Below are positions 15,430 to 23,925 of a stretch of 35,626 bases of DNA, one piece after another. The notes under the pieces are model-generated. The model saw only the letters and a program-made list of their open reading frames with translations, was not told the origin of the DNA and did no database searches. The stretch lies in contig CAIKTR010000194.1 of NCBI GenBank assembly GCA_903830425.1, forward strand, positions 1 to 35,626, given 5' to 3'. Position 1 is the stretch's first letter. Every line of letters starts with the position of its first letter. The stretch comes from an uncultured Opitutia bacterium (GTDB taxonomy: Bacteria > Verrucomicrobiota > Verrucomicrobiia > Opitutales > Opitutaceae). A program made the translations under genes and the position numbers.

Positions 15430-16494
15430 ATGCACCCGCCCACCTCCGACCTGCGCATCCGCGCCACCAAGCCGCTGATCGCCCCGGCGGTGCTGGCGGA
15501 TGAGCTGCCGCTCGATGACGCCCGCGCGGCCCTGGTGGCGCGCACGCGCCGGGAGGTGGCGGACATCCTTACCGGCGCGGATTCGCGGCTGCTGGTGGTG
15601 GTGGGCCCGTGCTCGATCCACGATGCGGCGGCCGCGGTGGAGTACGCGCAGCGCCTGCAGGAGGTCGCGCCGCTCTATGCGCGGGAACTGCTGCTGGTCA
15701 TGCGGGTGTACTTCGAAAAACCGCGGACGGTGCTGGGCTGGAAGGGCCTGATCAACGACCCGTTCCTCGACGGCAGCTTTCAGATCAATGCCGGACTGCG
15801 CCTTGCCCGGAAGCTGCTGATCGATGTCACCGGGCTCGGCGTGCCGGTGGCGACCGAGTTTCTCGACACCACGCTGGGCCAGTACTACGCGGACCTCGTC
15901 TCGTGGGGCGCGATCGGCGCCCGCACGGTGGAAAGCCAGGTGCACCGCGAGCTGGCCTCCGGCCTGTCCATGCCGGTGGGCTTCAAGAACCGCACCGACG
16001 GCGACATCCAGGTGGCGGTCGACGCCATCCGCTCCGCGCGCCAGCCGCACTGGTTTCCCTCGCTCACCCGCGAAGGGGCCCCGGCGGTGATGGGCACTGC
16101 CGGCAATGAGCACGGGCATCTGGTCCTGCGCGGCGGCAGCCAGGGGGCGAATTTTTCCGCGCCGCAGGTCCAGGCCGCCACGGCGCTGCTGAAGAAGAAC
16201 CAGCTGCCACCCTATCTCATGGTGGATTGCAGCCATGCCAACAGCGCCAAGGACCCGGAGAAGCAGGCCGAGGTCGTGGCGGATCTCGCCGCACAGATGG
16301 CCGCGGGGGAAACCGCCCTCGCCGCCGTGATGATCGAAAGCAACCTGCTCGGCGGCACCCAGGACTATCAGGCCCCCCCGCTGGTGTACGGTCGCAGCAT
16401 CACCGACGGCTGCCTCGCCTGGGAGAAAACCCTGCCCCTCTTCGCCCAACTCGCCGCCGCCGTGCAGGCGCGGCGGGCCCGGGTGGGCCGGTAA
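15430..16494 (+). CDS. aroF: 3-deoxy-7-phosphoheptulonate synthase, class I
   Basis: This 354-residue DAHP synthase condenses phosphoenolpyruvate and erythrose 4-phosphate, the entry step of the shikimate pathway. It matches the E. coli AroF/G/H type: 'VVVGPCSIHDAAAAVEYAQR', 'VMRVYFEKPRTVLGWKGLIN', 'ATEFLDTTLGQYYADLVSWG', 'GARTVESQVHRELASGLSMP', 'GFKNRTDGDIQVAVDA', 'VLRGGSQGANFSA' and 'YLMVDCSHANSAKDP'. The metal-site Cys (VGPC) and His (DCSH) are present. The start is ATG 15430. AroF, AroG and AroH differ mainly in feedback inhibitor, so the symbol stands for the family, and the inhibitor cannot be told here. Confidence 0.93.
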   Translation: MHPPTSDLRIRATKPLIAPAVLADELPLDDARAALVARTRREVADILTGADSRLLVVVGPCSIHDAAAAVEYAQRLQEVAPLYARELLLVMRVYFEKPRTVLGWKGLINDPFLDGSFQINAGLRLARKLLIDVTGLGVPVATEFLDTTLGQYYADLVSWGAIGARTVESQVHRELASGLSMPVGFKNRTDGDIQVAVDAIRSARQPHWFPSLTREGAPAVMGTAGNEHGHLVLRGGSQGANFSAPQVQAATALLKKNQLPPYLMVDCSHANSAKDPEKQAEVVADLAAQMAAGETALAAVMIESNLLGGTQDYQAPPLVYGRSITDGCLAWEKTLPLFAQLAAAVQARRARVGR

Positions 16495-16505
16495 GGCCGC
16501 TTCCG

Positions 16506-16536
16506 CCGCTCAGGGCGCTCAGGCCGCTCAGGCCGC

Positions 16537-16541
<5 letters not shown>
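16506..16541. repeat. Four tandem 9-bp repeats at the 3' end of rlmN
   Basis: Four copies of a 9-bp unit lie head to tail: CCGCTCAGG, GCGCTCAGG, CCGCTCAGG and CCGCTCAGG. On the minus strand each copy holds a TGA, and because the unit is a multiple of three they are all in the rlmN frame. The rlmN stop (16539-16537) is in the first copy read, with three more in-frame TGAs behind it. It sits between convergent aroF-type and rlmN genes. Confidence 0.85.
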
Positions 16542-17592
<1,051 letters not shown>

Positions 17593-17658
17593 CCCGCGGA
17601 CATAGGCGTTGTCCGCCCAAAGGACAGTTTTTTCCGGTCGCCGGCCCGGGCGCGGCGC

Positions 17659-18477
17659 CTAGGCCAGCGAGGCGAGCGCGGCGGGAATCGGCACGGTCTG
17701 CCGCTGCCGCTCGAGGAAGAAGCTGACCTCGGTGAAGCCCGCGGCCTGCAGCGTGCGCAGCGCGGTCGCGTAGTCCGCGCCCACCCGGCCGACGGAGTGC
17801 GCATCCGCCCCGATCACGACGGGAATCCCGCGCGCCTGCACCAGCCGCAGCATGGTGGGGCTGGGGTTGAACTCGCGGATGGCCTTCTGGAGCCCGCTGG
17901 TGTTCAGCTCCATCGCCACGCCGGTGGCGGCGATGCGGTCGAGCGCCCGCTCGATGTCGGGCCGGATGCGCGCAAAATCCCATTCGGCCGGCGCCTCGTT
18001 CTTCACCAGGTCGGGATGGGCGAGCGTGTCGAACAGCCCGGTCTCGGCGGACTCCGCCAGGTGCCGGAAGTAGGTCTGCTGGTAGTCCAGCCAGTCGCCG
18101 CGGAAGTAGCGGGCCCGGTATTCCGGAATCTGCATGTGCACCGACCCGAGCACATGGTGCAGCGGATGCCGGGCATGGAGCTGTTCCAGCCAGGACTCGG
18201 TGCCGGGCAGGTAGTCGCTCTCGAGGCCGAGGCGGACGTCCACCCGGCCGGCAAATTGCGCCCGCGCCGCCGCCACCAGTGCAACGTAGTGCTCGTACTG
18301 GTCCGGCGCCATCCGCACCCGGGACGAGAGCCCGTCCGGCAGCGGACAGTGGCAGGTAAAGATGATCCCCTTCAGGCCGCGCGCGGCGGCCGCGGCGGCG
18401 TACGCGACGGGCTCACCGGTGGCGTGCTGGCAGAGCGGCGTGTGGCAGTGGGACTCGTAGAGGAGCGGGACGGGCAC
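17659..18477 (-). CDS. PHP-domain phosphatase, histidinol-phosphatase-like (HisJ/HisK type)
   Basis: This 272-residue protein is a PHP-superfamily metal-dependent phosphoesterase. Its metal-binding residues are visible along the barrel: H10/H12 in 'YESHCHTPLC', the His of 'IIFTCHCPLP', the Glu of 'RLGLESDYLPG', the His of 'VLGSVHMQ', 'DTLAHPDLV' and 'VVIGADAHSVG'. This is the layout of histidinol-phosphate phosphatases (eighth step of histidine synthesis), but no other his gene is nearby, so another phosphoester substrate remains possible. GTG 18477 is chosen since it precedes 'PVPLLYESHCH' and lies 8 bp after the stop of the GH88 gene. It probably forms a unit with GH88 upstream and rlmN downstream. 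Confidence 0.82.
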   Translation of the reverse strand: MPVPLLYESHCHTPLCQHATGEPVAYAAAAAARGLKGIIFTCHCPLPDGLSSRVRMAPDQYEHYVALVAAARAQFAGRVDVRLGLESDYLPGTESWLEQLHARHPLHHVLGSVHMQIPEYRARYFRGDWLDYQQTYFRHLAESAETGLFDTLAHPDLVKNEAPAEWDFARIRPDIERALDRIAATGVAMELNTSGLQKAIREFNPSPTMLRLVQARGIPVVIGADAHSVGRVGADYATALRTLQAAGFTEVSFFLERQRQTVPIPAALASLA

Positions 18478-18485
18478 AGGCGGTC

Positions 18486-19856
18486 TCAGAAGAAGGTGTA
18501 GTACCGCCCGTCGGCCATCCGCGAGATGAGCAGGGCGAGTTCCAGCGCGTGGTAGTCGCCCCACATCGAGGACTCGCCGCACGGGACCTTCCGGCCCTTC
18601 GGGACGTGGTCCCAGCCGTTCGGCCGGTGGTAGACGCTGTGGAGGATGAGGCCCTGGTGCCGCCGGTCGGTCGAGAGGTAGGGCTCGGCGAAGAGCGTGT
18701 CCGCGACGGTGAGCCCGGCCTGCAGGTACTTGCGGCCGGCGGCGGCCGCGCCGTGGGCCGCGAGGTAGTTGCCCAGCCGGATGAGGCCCTGCGCCGCGAT
18801 CGCGGCCGCGGAGCTGTCGACCGGCTCGTGGGCGTTGAACGGATCGGCGGCGCGGCGCTGGTAGTCGCCCAGTGCGGACGTGTGCAGGGCGCCGGTGTCC
18901 CAGTAGGGAATGCCGTCCTTCGCCGTGTAGCCGTCGATGTAGTAGTCGCTCGCCGCCCGGGCGGTCTGGAGAAAAAGATCGGTCACGACCCGCCGGCCGC
19001 CGGCGGCGTCGAGCGCCGCGCCCGGCACCGTGTCGAGGAACTCCAGCTGCTCGGCGTAGCCGGTGATGATCCAGGCGGCGCCGCGGGTCCAGGTGGTGAA
19101 CGGCGAGAAACCCTGCTGGCTGGACGGGCAGCGGTAGTGGCCGTCGTTGCGGTTGAAGATCGACTCATGGACGACGCGGCCGCGGACGTCGTAGGCGTCG
19201 CGCCCGGTGCCGAAGTAGACGTTGAAGCGCGCGGTGGTCTTGGCGTGCTCGATCGCGCGGAGCAGCAGGTTGGTGGGCTTGTCCCCCTCGCCCATCAGCA
19301 CGTGGCCGAGCTGGTCGGCGACGACGAGCGAGCGCATGGAGCGGATGGTGTCGGAGAAGAGCGAGTGCGGGCCGTTGAAGGAATACACGTAGCCCGTGCC
19401 GTAGGCGGTGGTGGACCACCGGGCGGCCTGCACGGCGCCGGAGACCTTGAGCGCGAGCTCGGCGTAGTTGAGCTCCTGCGGGTCGAAGGGAATCTTCCCC
19501 TCGAGCATCAGGCGGCGGAGGTTGCCGTAGGTGGAGATGTTGTTGAAGCCGTGGTCGTGCACCCCGACGTGGGAAACATGCGACGCCATGTGCTTCAGCG
19601 TCTTGGCGCGGCCCAGCCGGAGCGAGGACTCGTCCCCGGTCGCGTCGAAATGGAGGAAGGCCAGGCCGAACTGGAAGCCCTGGGTCCACTCGGTCCAGCC
19701 GCGCGAGGTGTACTGGCCCTGAACGGTGAAGACCGGCGTGCCCTGGGCGGAATCCCAGGACGCGTCGACCGCGCGGATCTTCTGGCCCGCGAGTTCGAAC
19801 ACGCGGGAGACTTTCTTCTGGAGCTTGGCCGGGGTGAGCGTGGCGTTGATTTTCAT
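18486..19856 (-). CDS. Glycoside hydrolase family 88 protein (unsaturated glucuronyl hydrolase-like)
   Basis: This 456-residue protein has the alpha/alpha-barrel pattern of GH88, which removes unsaturated uronic acids from oligosaccharides made by polysaccharide lyases. D101 in 'GVHDHGFNN' and D169 in 'LFSDTIRSMRSLVVAD' match the two catalytic Asp positions of unsaturated glucuronyl hydrolases. Other fits are 'WTRGAAWIITGYAEQ', 'YWDTGALHTSALGDYQRRAA', 'DSSAAAIAAQGLIRLG' and the C-terminal 'GESSMWGDYHALELAL'. There is no signal peptide, so it acts in the cytoplasm. The start is ATG 19856. No lyase, sulfatase or sugar transporter lies nearby in this window, so its oligosaccharide must come from genes elsewhere. 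It is probably cotranscribed with the PHP gene 8 bp downstream. Confidence 0.88.
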   Translation of the reverse strand: MKINATLTPAKLQKKVSRVFELAGQKIRAVDASWDSAQGTPVFTVQGQYTSRGWTEWTQGFQFGLAFLHFDATGDESSLRLGRAKTLKHMASHVSHVGVHDHGFNNISTYGNLRRLMLEGKIPFDPQELNYAELALKVSGAVQAARWSTTAYGTGYVYSFNGPHSLFSDTIRSMRSLVVADQLGHVLMGEGDKPTNLLLRAIEHAKTTARFNVYFGTGRDAYDVRGRVVHESIFNRNDGHYRCPSSQQGFSPFTTWTRGAAWIITGYAEQLEFLDTVPGAALDAAGGRRVVTDLFLQTARAASDYYIDGYTAKDGIPYWDTGALHTSALGDYQRRAADPFNAHEPVDSSAAAIAAQGLIRLGNYLAAHGAAAAGRKYLQAGLTVADTLFAEPYLSTDRRHQGLILHSVYHRPNGWDHVPKGRKVPCGESSMWGDYHALELALLISRMADGRYYTFF

Positions 19857-19982
19857 GGGCTGGAAGCGGCGAAGTTGCCGCCCGGCGCGGGGTGAGGCAA
19901 TGGCGGAGTGCGCGGGGCGGCGGATAACCCGCGGCGCGGTCCCGGGCTTGCGCCGGAGGCGCGGACCGGCGAGAGTCCGGCC

Positions 19983-20564
19983 ATGCCCGTGTTTCTGGCG
20001 AATTTTATCAAGGCCTTCATCCCGCTGTTCGTCGCGATCGACCCGATCGGGCTCGCCGCGGTTTTTCTCGCGATGAGCGTCGGCGTGCCGCTCGCGCGCC
20101 GGAAGACGATTGCCAACCAGGCGGCCTGGACCGGCGGCCTCGTCGCGCTCGGCTTCCTCTTCCTCGGCCAGTCCGTGTTCACGGCGCTGGGCATCACCGT
20201 CAGCGACTTCCAGATCGCGGGCGGGCTCATCCTGTTCATTTTGGCGGCGCGCGACCTGATGCACTCGGCGGCGGAGGAGCCCGTCAAGCTGGCGGATGAC
20301 TTCGGCGTCGTGCCGCTGGGCATGCCGCTCATCGCCGGCCCCGCCTCCATCACCACGCTGCTCCTGCTGGCGCAGACGCTGGGCTGGCTGGTGACCCTGG
20401 CCGCGCTGGTGGCGAACCTGGTGATCGTGGTGCTGGCCTTCGCCTACAGCGAGTGGATCGGCAGCAAGATCAGCGCGACCGGCATGCGGGCGATCTCCAA
20501 GATCGTCTCGCTCCTGCTGGCCGCGATCGCGGTGAACATGATCCGCCACGGCTGGGCGGGCTGA
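19983..20564 (+). CDS. MarC/UPF0056-family membrane protein
   Basis: This 193-residue inner-membrane protein has six hydrophobic helices and the MarC-family signature in 'FIPLFVAIDPIGLAAVFLAM' near the N-terminus (residues 11-30). It also has 'LGMPLIAGPASITTLLLLAQ' (the conserved PLaiPllaGPGai-type loop), and a basic 'RHGWAG' end. The family resembles amino acid exporters (LysE fold), but no clear substrate is known; the link of E. coli MarC to antibiotic resistance was not upheld. The start is ATG 19983. It is transcribed divergently from the GH88 gene (126 bp apart) and converges on the M20 peptidase gene 21 bp away. Confidence 0.88.
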   Translation: MPVFLANFIKAFIPLFVAIDPIGLAAVFLAMSVGVPLARRKTIANQAAWTGGLVALGFLFLGQSVFTALGITVSDFQIAGGLILFILAARDLMHSAAEEPVKLADDFGVVPLGMPLIAGPASITTLLLLAQTLGWLVTLAALVANLVIVVLAFAYSEWIGSKISATGMRAISKIVSLLLAAIAVNMIRHGWAG

Positions 20565-20585
20565 CCGCCGGGGCCGCGCCGCGCC

Positions 20586-21827
20586 CTACCCGGCGAACGT
20601 GGTCAGCAGGTCCGCGTAGATCTTGGCGGCGGCGACCAGGTCCTTGAGGCGGGCGCGCTCGTCGATCGCGTGCTCGTGCTGGCCGCCGGGGCCGTAGCCC
20701 AGGGTCGGAATCTTCCGGTGGTGCGCGAAGAAGTGCATGTCGTTGAACCCGGTGGAGACGTTGAAGGTCGTCGGGGCGCGGCGGATGCGCGTGACGCTCC
20801 GGGCCATGGCGGCGAAGAACGGGTCGGTCGGCGCGTGGAAGCACGGGTGGTTGTCGGAAACCTTGGCCACCGTGATGCGGCAGCCGGGGATCCGGCGGGC
20901 GGCGGCGGCGAGGAACGCGCGCAGCTCGCGCTCGGCGCCGGCCACGGTCTCGATCGCGATGACGCGCCGGTCGACGGAGAAGCGCGCGAGCGCCGGCACG
21001 GTGTTGATCTTGCCGCCCTCGCCGGAGCTGAAGCAGCCGCCGAGGTTGAGCGTCGGGCACATGACCTTGCCCTCCGGCGTGGCGAAGGTGCGGCGGGCCA
21101 GCTGCCGCTGGTAGTCCCCCAGCAGCAGGACGAGCGCGGACATTTTTTCCAGGGCGTTGACCCCCTTCTCCGGCATCGAGCCGTGGGCCGCGCGGCCGTG
21201 GACCGTGACCTCCAGCCAGACGACGCCGTTGTGGCCGCAGCAGACCGAGCCCCCCTCGCCCCCCTCCATGACAATGGCGTAGTCGGGTTTGATCGGGGCG
21301 TGGGCGACCAGCCAGCCGGTGCCGAGAAAGGAGTCGGTTTCCTCGTCGGCGGTGAACGACACCTCGACATTCATCCGGGGGGCGGTGCGGGTGGCGCGCA
21401 GGGCGCGCAGCGCCAGCAGGCAGCTCGCCATCGAGCCCTTCATGTCCGAGGTGCCCCGGCCGTAAATCCAGCCGCCGTCCACCCGGCCGCTGAACGGGCT
21501 GCCATGCCGCCACTGGCCGGAGACCGGCACGACATCGTAGTGGGCGTTGAAGTGGATCGTCTTGCGGGCCCCCGCGACGGCCAGCTTGCCGAGGACGTTG
21601 TAGCGCGGGAAAATCCGCTGGTCGGGCGGCAGATGGCGGCGCAGCTGGGCGGCGGGAATGGCGTAGCGGCGCGTGACCAGGCCGAGGGAGCGGAGCTCGC
21701 GGGTCAGCAGCGTGGTGATGGCCCCGTAGTTCTCGCCGGGCGGATTGACGGTCGGGAGGCGGACGAGGCGCTGCAGCAGGGCGGTCAGGTCAGCGGCATG
21801 GTGGTCGAGGAAGGCGGCGGGCGACAT
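20586..21827 (-). CDS. M20-family metallopeptidase/deacylase (ArgE/DapE-like)
   Basis: This 413-residue M20 enzyme uses two metal ions to hydrolyse an N-acyl amino acid or a small peptide. Metal ligands are visible: H96-x-D98 in 'HFNAHYDVVPVSG', D128 in 'GRGTSDMKGSMAS', E162/E163 in 'SFTADEETDSFLGTG', and 'VMEGGEGGSVCCG'. The lid domain follows ('HGRAAHGSMPEKGVNALEKM'), and a C-terminal His sits in 'FNDMHFFAHHRK'. The ArgE/DapE/ACY1/CPG2 subgroup fits by length. No arginine or lysine biosynthesis gene lies nearby, so the substrate is open. The start is ATG 21827, in-frame behind a longer, less likely frame. The TSUP gene ends 50 bp upstream on the same strand. Confidence 0.86.
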   Translation of the reverse strand: MSPAAFLDHHAADLTALLQRLVRLPTVNPPGENYGAITTLLTRELRSLGLVTRRYAIPAAQLRRHLPPDQRIFPRYNVLGKLAVAGARKTIHFNAHYDVVPVSGQWRHGSPFSGRVDGGWIYGRGTSDMKGSMASCLLALRALRATRTAPRMNVEVSFTADEETDSFLGTGWLVAHAPIKPDYAIVMEGGEGGSVCCGHNGVVWLEVTVHGRAAHGSMPEKGVNALEKMSALVLLLGDYQRQLARRTFATPEGKVMCPTLNLGGCFSSGEGGKINTVPALARFSVDRRVIAIETVAGAERELRAFLAAAARRIPGCRITVAKVSDNHPCFHAPTDPFFAAMARSVTRIRRAPTTFNVSTGFNDMHFFAHHRKIPTLGYGPGGQHEHAIDERARLKDLVAAAKIYADLLTTFAG

Positions 21828-21876
21828 GATGGCCGAGGATACCCCTCCCCGCGCCCCAGCCAAAGCCTAAAGCGGC

Positions 21877-22635
21877 CTACCGGTGATTGAGCCAGAGCAG
21901 GCGGAGCAGGGTGAGGGCGACCACCGTGAGGAAAACCGGCCGGACAAAGGCGGCCCCCCGCTGGAGCACCCGCCGGGCGCCCAGCCGGGCGCCGACGATC
22001 TGGCCGGCGGCCATGGCGAGGCCCGCCCCGAGCTGCACCAGCCCGGCCGAGGCGAAGAGGGCGAGCGAGACCAGGTTGCTGGTCAGGTTCATCACCTTGG
22101 TGTGGGCCGTGGCCCGGGCGTAATTATGCCCCTGCAGCACGATCAGCGAAAGCGCCCAGAACAGGCCGGCGCCGGGGCCGAAAAAACCGTCGTAAAACCC
22201 CAGCCCCAGTCCGAACACCGAATAAAACAGGCCGGACCTCATGCGCGGCGGCTGGTCGGTCGCGCCCACCGCCGGCCGGAGCAGCGTGTAGAGCAGGACG
22301 GCGGCCAGCAGCCACGGGATCAGCCGGCCGAGCTGGTGCGGGTCCAGCCGCTGTACCGTGAGCGTGCCCAGCACCGCGCCGACCAGGGTGGCCGCGATGC
22401 CCAGCCGGCAGGCGCGAAAATCCACCCAGCCGCTCCGGAGATAGTGCCAGGTGGCGACCAGCGTGCCGCCGGTGGATTGGAATTTGCTGGTGCCCAGGGC
22501 GAGGGGCACCGGCAGCCCGAGGGATAGCAGCACGGGCAGCGCAATGAGGCCGCCGCCGCCCGCGATGGCGTCCACCCACCCCGCCATCAGCCCGACGGCG
22601 AACAGCAGCGCATAAATCCACGGGACGAACTCCAT
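21877..22635 (-). CDS. TSUP (TauE/SafE)-family permease
   Basis: This 252-residue membrane protein belongs to the TSUP family (old name DUF81), which moves sulfite, sulfoacetate or other organosulfur anions. Family features are the early 'AGWVDAIAGGGGLIALPVLL' (residues 19-38), 'ALGTSKFQSTGGTLVATWHY', 'GFYDGFFGPGAGLFWAL', and 'TAHTKVMNLTSNLVSLALF'. The two repeated halves each contain the GGGG/PG-type re-entrant motif. Seven or eight helices are predicted by eye. It starts at ATG 22635 and is divergent from the cupin gene (104 bp between starts). No sulfur-oxidation or taurine gene lies next to it. Confidence 0.9.
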   Translation of the reverse strand: MEFVPWIYALLFAVGLMAGWVDAIAGGGGLIALPVLLSLGLPVPLALGTSKFQSTGGTLVATWHYLRSGWVDFRACRLGIAATLVGAVLGTLTVQRLDPHQLGRLIPWLLAAVLLYTLLRPAVGATDQPPRMRSGLFYSVFGLGLGFYDGFFGPGAGLFWALSLIVLQGHNYARATAHTKVMNLTSNLVSLALFASAGLVQLGAGLAMAAGQIVGARLGARRVLQRGAAFVRPVFLTVVALTLLRLLWLNHR

Positions 22636-22739
22636 CCGGACAGAATCAAGGAACCGGCGGGAAACGGAAGCGCGGAAAATGCCGGGGCCCGGGCCGGACC
22701 CGCCCCATTCCGGGCTTTCACCCGGAAGGCGATCCGTGG

Positions 22740-23243
22740 TTGGCTGGGCCGGTGAACCTCGCGGCGAAAAAAATCGTGGCCCGGCTTGGGCTCGAGCCCC
22801 TGCCGCAGGAAGGGGGATTCTTCCGGCAGACCTGGGTGAGCGCGGCCCAAGTGGCGCCCGGCCGCGCAGCCGGCTCGGCGATCTGGTTCCTCCTGACGCC
22901 GGACAGCTTCTCGGCCTGGCACCGGGTGGCGTCCGAGGAATTATGGCATTTTCATGCCGGCGACCCGGTGGAACACCTGCAGCTGGACCCCCGGCTCCGG
23001 ACCGTGGTCCGCACCGTGCTGGGGGCCGGCGTGCTGGCCGGCCAGCGCCCGCAACTGGTGGTGCCCGGCGGGACGTGGCAGGCGGCGCGGCTGCGGACCG
23101 GCGCCCGGCGTCGGGGCTGGGCGCTGCTGGGCTGCACGCTGACCCCTGCCTGGGATGAGAGGGAGTTCCAGCTGGGCCGCCGGGCGGAACTAAGCCGCCG
23201 TTTCCCCGCCGCGCAGGCTTTGATTCAGGCCCTGACCAGATGA
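22740..23243 (+). CDS. DUF985-type cupin (YML079W-like)
   Basis: This 167-residue protein matches the cupin_5/DUF985 family. Its N-terminal segment is 'LGLEPLPQEGGFFRQTWVSA' (typical 'EGG.FRET'), then 'SAIWFLLTPDSFSAWHRVAS' and the cupin core 'ELWHFHAGDPVEHLQLDP'. 'VVPGGTWQAARL' and 'WALLGCTLTPAWDEREFQLG' complete the second cupin half. The His pair in 'WHFHAG' is where metal would bind. Members have unclear sugar- or ligand-binding functions. The start may be TTG 22740, with GGAAGG (22724-22729) 10 bp upstream, or GTG 22752 for a start at 'NLAAKKIVARL'; both are plausible. Confidence 0.85.
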   Translation: MAGPVNLAAKKIVARLGLEPLPQEGGFFRQTWVSAAQVAPGRAAGSAIWFLLTPDSFSAWHRVASEELWHFHAGDPVEHLQLDPRLRTVVRTVLGAGVLAGQRPQLVVPGGTWQAARLRTGARRRGWALLGCTLTPAWDEREFQLGRRAELSRRFPAAQALIQALTR

Positions 23244-23286
23244 TTTTTGACAGGGCCGTTTCCCCGCCTCACTATCCGGACCTCGC

Positions 23287-23925
23287 ATGCCGCTCGCCGA
23301 CCTGAGAAAAGACTACAATCTGGCTGGGCTGGCGGAAAAAGACCTCGCCCGCGATCCGTTCCGGCAGTTTGAAAAATGGTTCCAGGAGGCGTCGGCCTCC
23401 AAGCTGGTCGAGCCCAACGCCATGGTGCTGGCCACCGCGAGCCGCGACGGCCGGCCGTCGGCGCGCACGGTGCTGCTCAAGGGACTGGATGGCCGCGGGT
23501 TTGTCTTCTACACCAACTACGAGAGCCGCAAGGGCCGGGAGCTCGACGGCAATCCGCGCGCCTCGCTGGTGTTTCCCTGGTTCCCCTTTGAACGGCAGGT
23601 GATCGTCGAGGGCCCGGTGGCGAAAGTCACCCGCGAGGAGGCGGAGGCCTATTTTCACAGCCGGCCGCTCCCCAGCCAGCTCGCGGCCTGGGCCTCGGCG
23701 CAAAGCAGCATGCTCTCCGGGCGCAAGGCGCTCGACGACGCGATGAAGGAGGCGGAGCGGAAATATGCCGGCCAGCTGGTGCCGCTGCCGCCGTACTGGG
23801 GCGGCTTCCGCGTGACCCCCGAGACGGTGGAGTTCTGGCAGGGTCGGCGCAGCCGGCTGCATGACCGCCTGCGCTATCGCCGGGTCGCCGACGGCAGCTG
23901 GGCCATCGAACGCCTCGCGCCGTGA
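23287..23925 (+). CDS. pdxH: Pyridoxamine/pyridoxine 5'-phosphate oxidase
   Basis: This 212-residue FMN enzyme oxidises pyridoxine or pyridoxamine phosphate to pyridoxal phosphate. Visible PdxH features are the N-terminal 'LRKDYNLAGLAEKDLARDP', 'FRQFEKWFQEA', and 'PNAMVLATASRDGRPSARTV'. The FMN site is 'LLKGLDGRGFVFYTNYESRK', and 'SLVFPWFPFERQVIVEG' follows. Later landmarks are 'YFHSRPLPSQLAAWAS', 'PPYWGGFRVTPETVEFWQG' and the end 'LHDRLRYRR'. Length is normal for the family. It starts at ATG 23287, 43 bp after the cupin gene. Its TGA overlaps the GTG of the histidine kinase gene. Confidence 0.96.
   Translation: MPLADLRKDYNLAGLAEKDLARDPFRQFEKWFQEASASKLVEPNAMVLATASRDGRPSARTVLLKGLDGRGFVFYTNYESRKGRELDGNPRASLVFPWFPFERQVIVEGPVAKVTREEAEAYFHSRPLPSQLAAWASAQSSMLSGRKALDDAMKEAERKYAGQLVPLPPYWGGFRVTPETVEFWQGRRSRLHDRLRYRRVADGSWAIERLAP

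Noticed and set aside
19857-20549. Upstream extension of the GH88 frame
   Set aside because: It overlaps the MarC-family gene on the other strand and reads as charged, low-complexity sequence; ATG 19856 gives a normal GH88 start.
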